Shown: positions 44,597 through 54,040, counted from the stretch's first letter. The stretch is DNA of 64,000 nt from Anaerofustis butyriciformans (GCF_036289385.1 NZ_JAYFFH010000001.1:633739-697738); one strand, 5' to 3'. Program-made: numbers and translations. The notes: generated from the letters alone by a model not told the origin.

Positions 44597-45439
44597 ATGA
44601 AATTGAAAAAAATAATTGCATTATCAACAGTTGCAATAATGAGTCTTGCAATGTTTACAGGATGTGGAAGTAAAGAAACAGCAGATAACGGAGAAATGAA
44701 ACTTGTTAAAGATGGAACTTTAACAGTTGGACTTGAAGCTACATATCCACCAATGGAATATATTGATGAAGAAACTGGAGAACTTGCAGGATTTGATATT
44801 GAACTTGCAAAAGCAATCGCAGCTGATATGGGATTAGAAGTTGAATTTGTTCAAGTTGGATTTGATGCAATTTTTGCTGGTCTTGATGCAGATAAATATG
44901 ATATTGTAATTTCTGCAATAAGTGTTACAGAAGAAAGACAACAAACATTAGAACTTTCTGATACATATTTAGCAAATCAACAAGTAATAATTTCAGCAAA
45001 AGACGGAAATCAAATTACATCTGTAGATCAATTAACAGGTAAAAAAGTTGCCGTTCAAGTTGGAACAACTGCAGACGAAGCTTGTCAATATTATCAAAAC
45101 GATAAAGGCATGGAATTTGAATTACAACAATTTGACGATATGACAGCAGCATTCCTTGCACTAAAAAGCGGAAGCGTTGATTGTGTAGTTACAGACTTAG
45201 TTGTTGGGGACTATTATGTAAATAACAATCCTAATGATTATGTAAAATCTTGCGATAACTTAACAAACGAACCTATCGCAATTGCTGCTAAAAAAGGTAA
45301 TACAGCTGTTATTAATGCAGTAAATACATCTTTAAAATCTTTAATTGAAAGCGGAAAAACTGCTGAAATTTCAAAAGAGTTATTTGGTGAAGACTTAACT
45401 AAAAACATTGACTCAAACTTAAAAAATTATGATGAATAA
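44597..45439 (+). CDS. Amino-acid ABC transporter substrate-binding lipoprotein
   Basis: 280 residues: signal peptide with lipobox LAMFTGCG, then the SBP_bac_3 domain (LTVGLEATYPPMEYIDEETGELAGFDIELAKAIAADMGLEVEFV is split over residues 39-82). The ligand-binding Asp in YPPMEYID and the Arg in VTEERQQTLELSD are conserved. It belongs to the polar amino-acid group (His, Arg/Lys or cystine); the ligand is not clear. A near copy follows at 45629, with a terminator between the two. Confidence 0.93.
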   Translation: MKLKKIIALSTVAIMSLAMFTGCGSKETADNGEMKLVKDGTLTVGLEATYPPMEYIDEETGELAGFDIELAKAIAADMGLEVEFVQVGFDAIFAGLDADKYDIVISAISVTEERQQTLELSDTYLANQQVIISAKDGNQITSVDQLTGKKVAVQVGTTADEACQYYQNDKGMEFELQQFDDMTAAFLALKSGSVDCVVTDLVVGDYYVNNNPNDYVKSCDNLTNEPIAIAAKKGNTAVINAVNTSLKSLIESGKTAEISKELFGEDLTKNIDSNLKNYDE

Positions 45440-45463
45440 TAAATAATTTAATTTTATAAAAAT

Positions 45464-45488
45464 AAAAAAGCCTGATACGGGCTTTTTT
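45464..45488 (+). terminator. Terminator after the first binding-protein gene
   Basis: AAAAAAGCC / GGCTTTTTT stem with T-run. Confidence 0.8.
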
Positions 45489-45494
45489 ATTTTT

Positions 45495-45540
45495 TTATAC
45501 TTTTTTATAACCATAAAAAAGTATAAATATGCATATTTAT
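45495..45540. repeat. 14-bp hairpin followed by an 18-bp palindrome
   Basis: TTATACTTTTTTAT and its exact complement with an AACC loop (45495-45526) run into the perfect palindrome ATAAATATGCATATTTAT (45523-45540), just upstream of the second binding-protein promoter. Confidence 0.6.
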
Positions 45541-45562
45541 TTATAAAAATTAATTAAACCTA

Positions 45563-45591
45563 TTGCATTTTTTAATTATATATAGTATATT
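45563..45591 (+). promoter_or_regulatory. Promoter of the second binding-protein operon
   Basis: TTGCAT, a 17-bp spacer and TATATT. Confidence 0.6.
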
Positions 45592-45628
45592 TATAAAGTA
45601 TTTTTGTTATTTGGAACGGAGGAAAAAA

Positions 45629-46465
45629 ATGAAAAAAGCAAAAAAAATTACTGCTTTGATCATTACATCAATATTAACTATTTGTTTACTTACAGGATGT
45701 GGTTCAAGTGAAGAAGTTTCAACAACTCCACAATTTGTAAAAGAAGGTACTTTGGTTGTTGGAATAGACAATACTTACCCTCCAATGGAATATGTTGATG
45801 ATAATGGTAAAACAGTAGGATTTGATATTGAATTTGCAAAAGCAATCGCTGAAAAAATGGGAAGAAAAGTTGAGTTTGTAAATGTAGCTTGGGATGGAAT
45901 ATTTGCAGGACTTGATTCAGACAAATATGACCTTGTAATTTCTTCTGTTGGAATTAACAAGGACAGACAAGAACAGCTTGCTCTTTCAGATGCATACCTT
46001 GCAAATCAACAAGTTATCATCTCTTCAAAAAATGGTACACAAATCAAATCAATTGATGAATTAAACGGCAAAAAAGTTGCAGTACAAGTAAGCACAACTT
46101 CAGATGATACTTGCCAATACTATTTATCTCAAGGTAGTGAATTTGATTTACGTCAATTTGACGGAATGACAGAAGCATTTGTTGCTCTTGAAGGCGGAAG
46201 TGTTGATTGTGTTGTTACAGACTTGGTTGTTGGAGAATATTATGTGCATAATAACCCTGATAAATTTATAAAAACATGTGATAAATTGACAAACGAACCA
46301 ATTGCTGTTGCAGCAAAAAAATCAAATCAACCTTTAATAGATGAAGTAAATAAAATTATCGAAGAATTTAAAAATGACGGAACGTTAGCAAATATATCAA
46401 AAGATATATTCGGTAAAGATTTAACAAGTAATATAGATACAACAATAAAAGGTTACGACGAATAA
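45629..46465 (+). CDS. Amino-acid ABC transporter substrate-binding lipoprotein (paralogue)
   Basis: 278 residues with lipobox ICLLTGCG and an SBP_bac_3 domain that follows the first binding protein block by block (TYPPMEYVD, GFDIEFAKAIAEKMGRKVEFV, SDAYLANQQVIISSKNGTQI, DCVVTDLVVGEYYV). The pair clearly arose by tandem duplication. The ATG at 45629 has GGAGG; the longer frame from 45563 starts inside the promoter. The permease and ATPase genes follow, so this copy is the operon's dedicated receptor. Confidence 0.93.
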   Translation: MKKAKKITALIITSILTICLLTGCGSSEEVSTTPQFVKEGTLVVGIDNTYPPMEYVDDNGKTVGFDIEFAKAIAEKMGRKVEFVNVAWDGIFAGLDSDKYDLVISSVGINKDRQEQLALSDAYLANQQVIISSKNGTQIKSIDELNGKKVAVQVSTTSDDTCQYYLSQGSEFDLRQFDGMTEAFVALEGGSVDCVVTDLVVGEYYVHNNPDKFIKTCDKLTNEPIAVAAKKSNQPLIDEVNKIIEEFKNDGTLANISKDIFGKDLTSNIDTTIKGYDE

Positions 46466-46478
46466 TATGTCAGCATAA

Positions 46479-46509
46479 AAAGAAAACCTATATTGTATAT
46501 AGGTTTTCT
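46479..46509 (+). terminator. Intercistronic hairpin after the second binding-protein gene
   Basis: A 14-bp perfect stem (AAGAAAACCTATAT / ATATAGGTTTTCTT) with a TGT loop but only a short T-run. Probably a partial terminator or 3' stabiliser that keeps binding-protein mRNA above permease mRNA. Confidence 0.65.
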
Positions 46510-46542
46510 TCATTTTATAAATAAAAATTTAGGAGATTTAAT

Positions 46543-47196
46543 ATGACTAGTATACAAATCGAAAAGCTGGTTGAAGGTACAATATCAACAATAGAGCTTA
46601 CAATAATAAGTATAATTCTTGGAATGATACTTGCTTTAATCTTAGCTTTTATGAGCATAGGAAAAAATAAAATTTTAAAAGGTATAGCATGGTTATATAC
46701 ATGGGTATTCAGAGGAACCCCTTTGCTACTTCAAATTATGGTTGTATATTTTGCAATTCCATTAATGTTTAAAGAAGTAACTGGAGAACCTTTAAATTTC
46801 GAACCTTTTACTGCTGCTATAATATCACTTACATTAAATACAGCAGCTTATACCGCAGAAATTTTCAGAGCAGGTATCCAATCAATTGATAAAGGTCAAC
46901 TTGAAGCAGCAAAAGCTCTTGGAATGACATATTCACAAGCTATGTTTAAAGTAATTATTCCACAAACATACGCAAGAGTTATCCCACCTTTTGCAAATGA
47001 ATTTATCATGATTTTAAAAGATACTTCCCTTGTATCTACAATAGGTATGGCTGATTTAATGAGGGTATCAAAACAATTTGCCGCAAGTGGTGATTGGAGT
47101 TATTACTTTGTAGCCGGCGGTATATATTTGGTATTAACATCAGTATGTATCTTATTCTTTAGACATCTTGAAAAGAAATCAAGCAAATACCTATAG
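46543..47196 (+). CDS. Amino-acid ABC transporter permease (HisM/ArtM family)
   Basis: 217 residues with about five membrane segments. VEGTISTIELTIISIILGM is the start typical of the family, followed by FRGTPLLLQIMVVYF and the ATPase-contact loop IFRAGIQSIDKGQLEAAKALGM (EAA motif). IIPQAYA-like FKVIIPQTYARVIPPFANEF follows. Only one permease is encoded, so it must work as a homodimer. It lies 9 bp before the ATPase gene. Confidence 0.95.
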   Translation: MTSIQIEKLVEGTISTIELTIISIILGMILALILAFMSIGKNKILKGIAWLYTWVFRGTPLLLQIMVVYFAIPLMFKEVTGEPLNFEPFTAAIISLTLNTAAYTAEIFRAGIQSIDKGQLEAAKALGMTYSQAMFKVIIPQTYARVIPPFANEFIMILKDTSLVSTIGMADLMRVSKQFAASGDWSYYFVAGGIYLVLTSVCILFFRHLEKKSSKYL

Positions 47197-47205
47197 GAGG
47201 TTATA

Positions 47206-47967
47206 ATGAGTACTTTAAAAGTAGAAAATTTAAAAAAAGATTTTGGAACATTAAGTGTATTAAAAGATATTAACCTTGAAGTTGAAAAAGGTGAAGTAGT
47301 ATGTATAATAGGACCTTCCGGTTCAGGTAAGAGTACATTTTTAAGATGTTTAAACCACCTTGAAAAAATGACTTCAGGAAAAATATATATAGATGATGAA
47401 CTAATATTTGATAGAAAAGATAATAAAAGTTTAATAAAAACAGACAAAGACAAACTTGTAAAACTACGTACAAAAGTTGGTATGGTTTTTCAAAGATTTA
47501 ATCTTTTCCCTCATAAAACTGCCCTTGAAAATGTAACATTAGCACCAATGGTAGTAAAAAAAGTAGATAAAGATGCTATTAAAGATAAAGCTCTTGAATT
47601 ACTTGATATGGTAGGTCTTAAAGATAAAGCAGATGAATATCCAAGCAGATTATCAGGAGGACAACAACAAAGGGTTGCCATAGCCAGAGCTCTTGCAATG
47701 GAACCGGAAATTATGCTTTTTGACGAAGCAACATCAGCATTAGACCCTGAACTTGTTGGAGAAGTATTAGAAGTAATGAAAAATCTTGCAAAAAAACATA
47801 ATATTACAATGATTGTTGTAACTCATGAAATGGGATTTGCAAGAGAAGTTGCTGATAGAGTAGTGTTTATGGCTGACGGTGTAATTGTTGAACAAGGAAG
47901 TGCAAAGGAAATTATTAATAATCCTCAACATGACAGAACAAAAAAATTCTTAAAGAAAGTATTATAA
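47206..47967 (+). CDS. Amino-acid ABC transporter ATPase (GlnQ/HisP family)
   Basis: 253 residues: Walker A IIGPSGSGKSTFLRCLNHLE, Q-loop VGMVFQRFNLFPHKTALENVTLAP, signature RLSGGQQQRVAIARALAMEP, Walker B IMLFDEATSALDPELVGEVL and switch VVTHEMGFAREVADRV. It completes the importer. GGAGG precedes its start. Confidence 0.97.
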   Translation: MSTLKVENLKKDFGTLSVLKDINLEVEKGEVVCIIGPSGSGKSTFLRCLNHLEKMTSGKIYIDDELIFDRKDNKSLIKTDKDKLVKLRTKVGMVFQRFNLFPHKTALENVTLAPMVVKKVDKDAIKDKALELLDMVGLKDKADEYPSRLSGGQQQRVAIARALAMEPEIMLFDEATSALDPELVGEVLEVMKNLAKKHNITMIVVTHEMGFAREVADRVVFMADGVIVEQGSAKEIINNPQHDRTKKFLKKVL

Positions 47968-47994
47968 AAAGACTGTTAATACAGTCTTTTTTTT
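47966..47994. terminator. Bidirectional terminator
   Basis: AAAGACTGT / ACAGTCTTT stem with TAAT loop and T-runs both ways, between the importer and the FtsH-like gene. Confidence 0.85.
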
Positions 47995-49345
47995 ATATAA
48001 GAGCCATATGAAAGATTTTTTCAAGATCTGAAGCATTCAAATCCTCTTTTTTATATAAAGTTTTAGCTATTAAATTTAAAACATTACTATTTTCGTTTAA
48101 TAAACCTATAGCCTTCTCATATGCATTATCTAATATATTACTTATTTCGTGTTCTATATCTTCTTTTAAAAAGTTATTTTTGTCCCCTGGAAAAATCTTA
48201 TTTTTGTATTTACTCATTCCATAATCACATACCATAGAATAAGCAAGTTCATTTGCCTTTAAAATATCATTTTGCGCTCCTGTACTTATTTCACCAAATA
48301 TTATTTCTTCACTTGCTCTTCCTGCAAGTAAAATACATATTTTATCTTCCAACTCATTTTTTGTCAATATCATTTTATCCTCTCCGAAAGAAGATAAAAC
48401 AAATCCAAGAGAAACTCCATAAGGAACAATTGTTACTTTATCCGGTAAAATTCCATTTAACAAGAAACTTATAAGCGTATGCCCTGCCTCATGAAAAGCA
48501 ACTATCCTTTTTTCTTTATTACTTAAAACCATACTTTTATTTTTTAGTCCTGCAGTTGTTTTTATTATTGCCTTATCAAAATCTTCATTATTTATGGTCT
48601 TCTTTCCTTTTCTAATTGCTAGAAGTGCAGATTCGTTAACGATATTAGCAAGATGAGCACCACTTAAACCGTTTGTCTTTTCAACAACACTGTCGATTTT
48701 AAAATTCTTTGCAATAGGTTTATTTTTAATATGGTATTTTAAAATTTCTCTTCTTGTAATAGCAGAAGGATTTCCTACAAAAATATGTCTGTCAAACCTT
48801 CCCGGTCTAAGCAAAGCCTTATCAAGCATATCTATTCTGTTTGTTGCTCCCATAACCACAACACCGCTGTTATCACTAAATCCGTCTAATTCAATTAAAA
48901 ACTGATTTAAAGTTTGATCTCTTTCAGAATTATTATCAGTGTTCCTACTAACTCCTATTGCATCAAGCTCATCTATAAAAATAATTGCGGGAGCTTTTTT
49001 TCTTGCTTTTTCAAACAAATCCCTTATTCTACTTGCACCGATTCCTACAAATTTTTCTATAAATTCACTTCCTGAAGCATAAATAAATGTTGCCTTACAC
49101 TGCCCGGCTAAGGCCTTTGCTATTAAGGTTTTTCCTGTTCCGGGAGGCCCATACAGTAAAACTCCACTTGGAATTTTCGCACCAAAGCTTTTATATTTTT
49201 GAGGTTTATCCAAAAAGTCGCTTATTTCTAATAATTCTTCTTTAATCTCATCAAGTCCGGCAACCGATGAAAAATCTATATCAGATTTTATTACGCCAGA
49301 TTCTTCTGCTTTATTATTAAAAAAATTAATATACGAATGTCTCAT
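47993..49345 (-). CDS. FtsH-like AAA+ zinc metalloprotease lacking membrane segments
   Basis: 450 residues. The AAA domain starts almost at once (DFSSVAGLDEIKEELLE), with Walker A GPPGTGKT at 66-73, Walker B IIFIDELDAIG at 121-131 and arginine fingers RPGRFDR at 180-186. The M41 peptidase domain has HEAGH at 285-289 and the third zinc ligand Asp360 in TGAQNDILKAN. Typical FtsH has two N-terminal membrane helices and a periplasmic domain. Here only about 25 residues precede the AAA domain and none are hydrophobic. No upstream frame supplies them. It is probably soluble, or recruited by a partner. The catalytic residues appear intact. Confidence 0.9.
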   Translation of the reverse strand: MRHSYINFFNNKAEESGVIKSDIDFSSVAGLDEIKEELLEISDFLDKPQKYKSFGAKIPSGVLLYGPPGTGKTLIAKALAGQCKATFIYASGSEFIEKFVGIGASRIRDLFEKARKKAPAIIFIDELDAIGVSRNTDNNSERDQTLNQFLIELDGFSDNSGVVVMGATNRIDMLDKALLRPGRFDRHIFVGNPSAITRREILKYHIKNKPIAKNFKIDSVVEKTNGLSGAHLANIVNESALLAIRKGKKTINNEDFDKAIIKTTAGLKNKSMVLSNKEKRIVAFHEAGHTLISFLLNGILPDKVTIVPYGVSLGFVLSSFGEDKMILTKNELEDKICILLAGRASEEIIFGEISTGAQNDILKANELAYSMVCDYGMSKYKNKIFPGDKNNFLKEDIEHEISNILDNAYEKAIGLLNENSNVLNLIAKTLYKKEDLNASDLEKIFHMALI

Positions 49346-49477
49346 TATCTATCTCCAAATTTGTTTATGCAATTGATATTATTGCTTTTAATTTGAAAAT
49401 TTATACAAATACTAAAAATAAAAATATTTTTTATTTATAAAATATGTTATAATGATGAAAATACAGGAGGTTACAAA

Positions 49478-49849
49478 ATGAACAAAGACGAATTAATTAA
49501 CAAAGCCAGTGAATTTATCGGAGAAGCAACAGAAAAAACAAAACAAATTTCATCTGAAGTAATAGAAGCATCAAAAAACTTTGCAGAATCTGCTAAAAAA
49601 ACAATTAAAGCAGAAAAACTTGATTATCAAATTTCAAGAAAATACAGAGAAATTGGTAAATTAATTTATGCAGCATATGAAGAAGAAGGAACGTATGACC
49701 ATGTTGCAGACGAATTATGTGAAGAAATCAATGCATTATTTGATCAAATCATTGCAATCAAATTAGGTGAAGATGCTGATATTTCAGAAGAAGAAAAAGA
49801 AGATATCATTCATGAAATCAACGTTGATATCGAAGAAGAAGACGAATAA
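49478..49849 (+). CDS. Small acidic helical protein of unknown function
   Basis: 123 residues, almost all predicted helix. The N-terminal half (ASEFIGEATEKTKQISSEVIEASKNFAESAKKTIKAEKLDYQIS spans residues 11-54) is lysine-rich and amphipathic, like YtxH/CsbD-type stress proteins. It then reads KYREIGKLIYAAYEEEG and ends in a very acidic tail (EEEDE). The same plan occurs in clostridial proteins with an added zinc ribbon, absent here. TATAAT and GGAGG precede the ATG, and a terminator follows. Confidence 0.8.
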   Translation: MNKDELINKASEFIGEATEKTKQISSEVIEASKNFAESAKKTIKAEKLDYQISRKYREIGKLIYAAYEEEGTYDHVADELCEEINALFDQIIAIKLGEDADISEEEKEDIIHEINVDIEEEDE

Positions 49850-49873
49850 AAAAGACGCATAAGCGTCTTTTTT
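49848..49873. terminator. Bidirectional terminator
   Basis: AAAAAAGACGC / GCGTCTTTTTT stem with ATAA loop. Confidence 0.88.
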
Positions 49874-50919
49874 TAATATAGTGTTTCATTGTTTTTTATT
49901 AAATTGGGACATTTATTATCTCCACCATTAAGTTTACATTTAGGTTTACAGTGATAGCAGTAATTTATAGGAATGTTATTTTTTGCTTTATATGCCCACC
50001 TATAATCAGATAACAATTCTCTTCCTATTGCAGTAAAATCACAATATCCTTCTTTTAAAAGTTTTTCTGCCCTGTCAGGTGTTGATATTCTATTAACAGC
50101 TATTACAGGTATATTTACATTTTCTTTTATTATCTTTGCACTTGTAACAACCTCATTAAATTCATGTTCTTTATCCTCTAAAGATGTTGAAGCATCAAAA
50201 GCAGAAGAAATATCAAGAACGTCTACCCCTGCCATCTCAAGCATTTTAGCACCTTTTTTTACATCTTCTATATCATCCATATTAACTCCAAGTCTGTAAT
50301 AAATAGGATAATCCTCTCCTACAGCTTCTCTTACGGCTCTTACAACTTCTAAAGGAAATCTATATCTATCTTCTATATTATCAAACCCATATTCATCATT
50401 TCGTTTATTATATTTTTTTAAAGTAAATTCACAAAGTAAATATCCGTGAGCTCCATGAATTTCAACAGCTTTAAAACCTGCTTTTTTTGCTCTTAAAGCA
50501 GCATTTTTAAAATCATCAATTGATTTTTCAATATCTTCTTTTGTCATTTCTCTTCCAAAACCATCAATTACACTGGGACCATAAGGACATTCACTTAACT
50601 TTGCTTTTAGTCCTGCATTATGAAGCTGTATAACACTGAAAGCTCCATTAGAATTTAAGGCTGCTGCAAGTTTAGAAAGATCATCTATAAACTTATCATC
50701 CCAAACACCTATTTGATTCCAAGCTTTTTGACTCCCATCAACGCAGCTTGCTTCAACAATGATTGTGCCTACTTCTTTCTTTGCTCTTTTTTCATAATAA
50801 CTTATATGTTTTTCATCTATAAAACCATCTTCCCTAACCAAAGAAAAAGTAACCATAGGTGGCATAACAACTCTATTTTTTATTAGGTTACCTTTTAGCA
50901 AATAACTATCAAACAACAT
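49873..50919 (-). CDS. Old Yellow Enzyme family NADH:flavin oxidoreductase
   Basis: 348 residues forming one TIM barrel: LKNRVVMPPM-like start (IKNRVVMPPMVTFSLVREDG), HNAGLKAKL, VEIHGAHGYLLCEFTLKKYNKRNDEYG (substrate and FMN motifs), and IGRELLSDYRWAYKA. The C-terminal CYHCKPKCKLNGGDNKC is a cysteine-rich tail as in 2-enoate reductase-type members, but the NAD(P)H and FAD domains of the long enzymes are missing. The ATG at 50919 is used because a TTG at 50934 overlaps the GGAGG site. The substrate is unknown. Confidence 0.88.
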   Translation of the reverse strand: MLFDSYLLKGNLIKNRVVMPPMVTFSLVREDGFIDEKHISYYEKRAKKEVGTIIVEASCVDGSQKAWNQIGVWDDKFIDDLSKLAAALNSNGAFSVIQLHNAGLKAKLSECPYGPSVIDGFGREMTKEDIEKSIDDFKNAALRAKKAGFKAVEIHGAHGYLLCEFTLKKYNKRNDEYGFDNIEDRYRFPLEVVRAVREAVGEDYPIYYRLGVNMDDIEDVKKGAKMLEMAGVDVLDISSAFDASTSLEDKEHEFNEVVTSAKIIKENVNIPVIAVNRISTPDRAEKLLKEGYCDFTAIGRELLSDYRWAYKAKNNIPINYCYHCKPKCKLNGGDNKCPNLIKNNETLY

Positions 50920-51002
50920 ACTGTACACCTCCAATTTATATCATTATACCACTATACATATAATATTTTTTAATTATTAAATCAAATGTAGTAAATCAAA
51001 AT

Positions 51003-51030
51003 AAAAAAAGCCATTTAAAATGGCTTTTTT
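51003..51030 (-). terminator. Terminator of the dgt-dnaG-rpoD operon
   Basis: AAAAAAGCCAT / ATGGCTTTTTT stem with T-run on the minus strand. Confidence 0.85.
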
Positions 51031-52215
51031 CTATAAGAAATCTCTTAATTTTTTACTTCTGGTTGGGTGTCTTAATTTTCTAAGAGCTTTTGCTTCAATT
51101 TGTCTTATTCTTTCTCTTGTTACGCAGAATATATCCCCTACTTCTTCAAGAGTTCTTGGTCTTCCATCTTCTAAACCAAATCTTAAAATAAGAACTTTTG
51201 CTTCTCTATCTGTTAAAGTTTTTAATACTTCAAAAAGTTGAGATCTAAGAAGCATATAACTTGCAGCTTCTTCAGGAGCAACTGCATCATCATCAGGAAT
51301 AAAATCACCTAAATGAGAATCTTCTTCTTCACCTATAGGTGTTTCTAAAGATACCGGATCTTGTGATATCTTCATAATATCTCTGACTTTTTCTTCCGGT
51401 AGTCCCATTTCTTTAGCTATTTCTGCAGCATTTGGATCTCTTCCCAAATCTTGAATTAGCATTCTTTGAACTCTTTTTAATTTATTTATAGTTTCAACCA
51501 TATGAACAGGTATTCTGATTGTTCTAGCTTGGTCTGCAATGGCTCTTGTTATTGCTTGTCTAATCCACCATGTAGCATATGTAGAGAATTTAAATCCTTT
51601 TGTATAATCAAATTTTTCAACAGCTTTTAAAAGCCCTAAATTACCTTCTTGAATTAAATCAAGGAAAGACATACCTCTGTTAACATATCTTTTTGCAATA
51701 CTTACAACAAGTCTTAAGTTGGCTTCACATAATTTTTTTCTTGCTTCAACATCGCCATTTTCTATTCTTTTTGCAAGTTCCATTTCTTCTTCAGCATGTA
51801 ATAAGTCAACTTTACCGATTTCTTTTAGATACATTCTAACAGGGTCATTTATATGTACAGAAGGTTCATAACCTTTTAAATCTGCCTTTTTTATATCTAT
51901 ATCATCATCTTTTAAATCATCATCCAAAAGTTCATCAACATCTTTATCGATATCATCATCTTGAAGAACAATTCCTTCTTTAAAGAAAAATTCTAGAATT
52001 TGATCTATTTCATCATTATTTAGATTTAAATCAGTAAAATGTTGATTCATTTCACTTTGATTTACTACACTTTCTTTTTTTGCCCATTCTTTTATATCGT
52101 CAATGGTTTTTAACTTCTTAACCTCTTTTCTAACTGCGTCTTTTTTAGATGTCTTCTTTTTTGAATTTTTACCTACTACTTCAATAGTAACATTACTTGT
52201 ATTTTCTTGACTCAT
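51031..52215 (-). CDS. rpoD: Primary RNA polymerase sigma factor (SigA/RpoD)
   Basis: 394 residues: an acidic region 1.1-like start (DDDIDKDVDELLDDDLKDDD), region 1.2 (DPVRMYLKEIG), region 2 (NLRLVVSIAKRYVNRGMSFLDLIQEGNLGLLKAVEKFD with FSTYATWWIRQAITRAIADQARTIR), region 3 and region 4 (LTDREAKVLILRFGLEDGRPRTLEEVGDIFCVTRERIRQIEAKALRKLRHPTRS). It directs housekeeping transcription. The TTGACA/TATAAT boxes seen across the window are what it should read. Its start overlaps the dnaG stop by one base. Confidence 0.98.
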   Translation of the reverse strand: MSQENTSNVTIEVVGKNSKKKTSKKDAVRKEVKKLKTIDDIKEWAKKESVVNQSEMNQHFTDLNLNNDEIDQILEFFFKEGIVLQDDDIDKDVDELLDDDLKDDDIDIKKADLKGYEPSVHINDPVRMYLKEIGKVDLLHAEEEMELAKRIENGDVEARKKLCEANLRLVVSIAKRYVNRGMSFLDLIQEGNLGLLKAVEKFDYTKGFKFSTYATWWIRQAITRAIADQARTIRIPVHMVETINKLKRVQRMLIQDLGRDPNAAEIAKEMGLPEEKVRDIMKISQDPVSLETPIGEEEDSHLGDFIPDDDAVAPEEAASYMLLRSQLFEVLKTLTDREAKVLILRFGLEDGRPRTLEEVGDIFCVTRERIRQIEAKALRKLRHPTRSKKLRDFL

Positions 52216-54032
52216 TATATTAGAGTACCTCCATTTTTTGCTTTTAAAAGATCAGATTTTAATTTATAAAATTCGGCTATCAAAACATCTAACATTTCTT
52301 TATCTTCAGAATCCTGAATATCTTTAATTGCATTTTTAACATTCATAATTTTTCTGTTAATATTGTTTATTATGAGTGTTTGTCTCGCTTTTATTACATC
52401 ATCCCAAGTTATATTTTGATCTAAAGACACGATTCTTGACATGGTTGTAGCCAATTTATCATTATAATCAAACAACTCTATAAAGTCAACCTTTTTTTCA
52501 TTATTTATACAAAAAACAATTTTTTCATATATTTTTTTATAATCATCTCCCACAAATACATTTTCATCAATATTAATATCTTTTATTTTATCAATATCTA
52601 AAGCATTTTCTACCATATATCTTAAAATAATTTCTTGTGCATTTATAATCTTTTTCATTATTTGGCTTTTTTTGTTTGCAGTTTCATTTTTATTTTTTCC
52701 AATTAAATGATTAGGTGTTATATAACTATTTGTATTTACCTCATTTTCAATCGTTGAAATTTCGGCTCCTGTTTTATGATGTAAATATTTTATATAAAAT
52801 TCTTTTCTTACATTATCATCAACTTTACCTATAACAAGACATGCTTTCTTTATAAAATCAACCTTTTCCCAATTATCAAGTAAGTTATGATTTTTTTCTA
52901 ATAATTTTATTCTAAATTCAATACTGTCAATTCCATTTTCCACCAAATTATTAAACTTCTCTATGCTATTATTTAGAATATAACTATCAGGATCATCCCC
53001 CTCAGGAAGTCTTACAACCTTAGGATAAATATTTGCACTTTCAAGTATTTCACAAGCTTTAATTGTTGCATTTAATCCTGCCGTATCAGAATCGTACATA
53101 ACAACAACATTTTTTGTATATCTATTTATTAACTTTGCATGATTTATATTAAACGCTGTTCCAAGTGTGGCTACAGAATTGTTTATTCCATTATTTACAA
53201 GAGAAATAACATCCATATACCCCTCTACCAAAATAAGAGGTTTTTGAGGAAGTTCTTTTCTTGCATTATTTAAATTATACAATGTGGAGTTCTTCTTAAA
53301 TACAATGGTTTCAGGTGAATTTAAGTATTTGGGAGCATTTTTTACATCTTTATATATTCTTCCCCCAAAAGCTATAAGTTTTCCATTTACATCTTGAATA
53401 GGAAACATTATTCTATCTCTAAAATAATCATAAACGCCCCCATCTTCTTTAGTTCTTACAAGCCCAGCTTTTATTAGAACATTAACAGAATATTTTTTTT
53501 CTTTTACCAAATAATTATATAACCCGTCAAAACTATTCAAAGAATATCCAAGTCCAAATTTTTTTATGGTCTCTTTACTAAGCCCTCTATTTAATAAATA
53601 ATTTAATGTAACTTTATTATGAATTAAATTTTTATAAAAATAATTTGCAGTATCTTTTATACAATTATAAAGTTCCTGTTTTTGATTATAGCTTATGGAA
53701 TTTTCACTGCTTCTTGTATAATTGCCGTTTTCTTCATATTGAACATTTACACCTTCCAAATCGGCTAACATTTCAACTGCAGAAGAGAAATCCAGTTTAT
53801 TAATTTCCATCAAGAAATCCAGTACATCTCCGTTTGCACCACATCCAAAGCAGTGATATCTATTCATATCAGGAGTAACTATAAAAGAAGGAGTCTTTTC
53901 CGTATGGAATGGACACCTTGCCTTATATCTGTTTCCGCTTCTGGTAAGAGGAACATATTGATTTATTATACCTACAATATCTGCATCATCAACTAATCTT
54001 CTAATAAAATCTTTTTTAAAATATCCTTTCAT
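52215..54032 (-). CDS. dnaG: DNA primase
   Basis: 605 residues: CHC2 zinc finger (CPFHTEKTPSFIVTPDMNRYHCFGCGANGDV is spread over residues 42-72), the primase core with NYLLNRGLSKETIKKFGLG, TOPRIM domain LILVEGYMDVISL and VVMYDSDTAGLNATIKACE, and a C-terminal DnaB-interacting helical region. The ATG at 54032, directly after AAGGAG, is used. The in-frame TTG at 54053 would overlap dgt. Confidence 0.97.
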   Translation of the reverse strand: MKGYFKKDFIRRLVDDADIVGIINQYVPLTRSGNRYKARCPFHTEKTPSFIVTPDMNRYHCFGCGANGDVLDFLMEINKLDFSSAVEMLADLEGVNVQYEENGNYTRSSENSISYNQKQELYNCIKDTANYFYKNLIHNKVTLNYLLNRGLSKETIKKFGLGYSLNSFDGLYNYLVKEKKYSVNVLIKAGLVRTKEDGGVYDYFRDRIMFPIQDVNGKLIAFGGRIYKDVKNAPKYLNSPETIVFKKNSTLYNLNNARKELPQKPLILVEGYMDVISLVNNGINNSVATLGTAFNINHAKLINRYTKNVVVMYDSDTAGLNATIKACEILESANIYPKVVRLPEGDDPDSYILNNSIEKFNNLVENGIDSIEFRIKLLEKNHNLLDNWEKVDFIKKACLVIGKVDDNVRKEFYIKYLHHKTGAEISTIENEVNTNSYITPNHLIGKNKNETANKKSQIMKKIINAQEIILRYMVENALDIDKIKDINIDENVFVGDDYKKIYEKIVFCINNEKKVDFIELFDYNDKLATTMSRIVSLDQNITWDDVIKARQTLIINNINRKIMNVKNAIKDIQDSEDKEMLDVLIAEFYKLKSDLLKAKNGGTLI

Positions 54033-54040
54033 AAAACTCC

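Noticed and set aside
45523..45540. ARG box upstream of the second amino-acid binding protein
   Set aside because: The palindrome ATAAATATGCATATTTAT lacks the TG...CA pattern at the ArgR positions.
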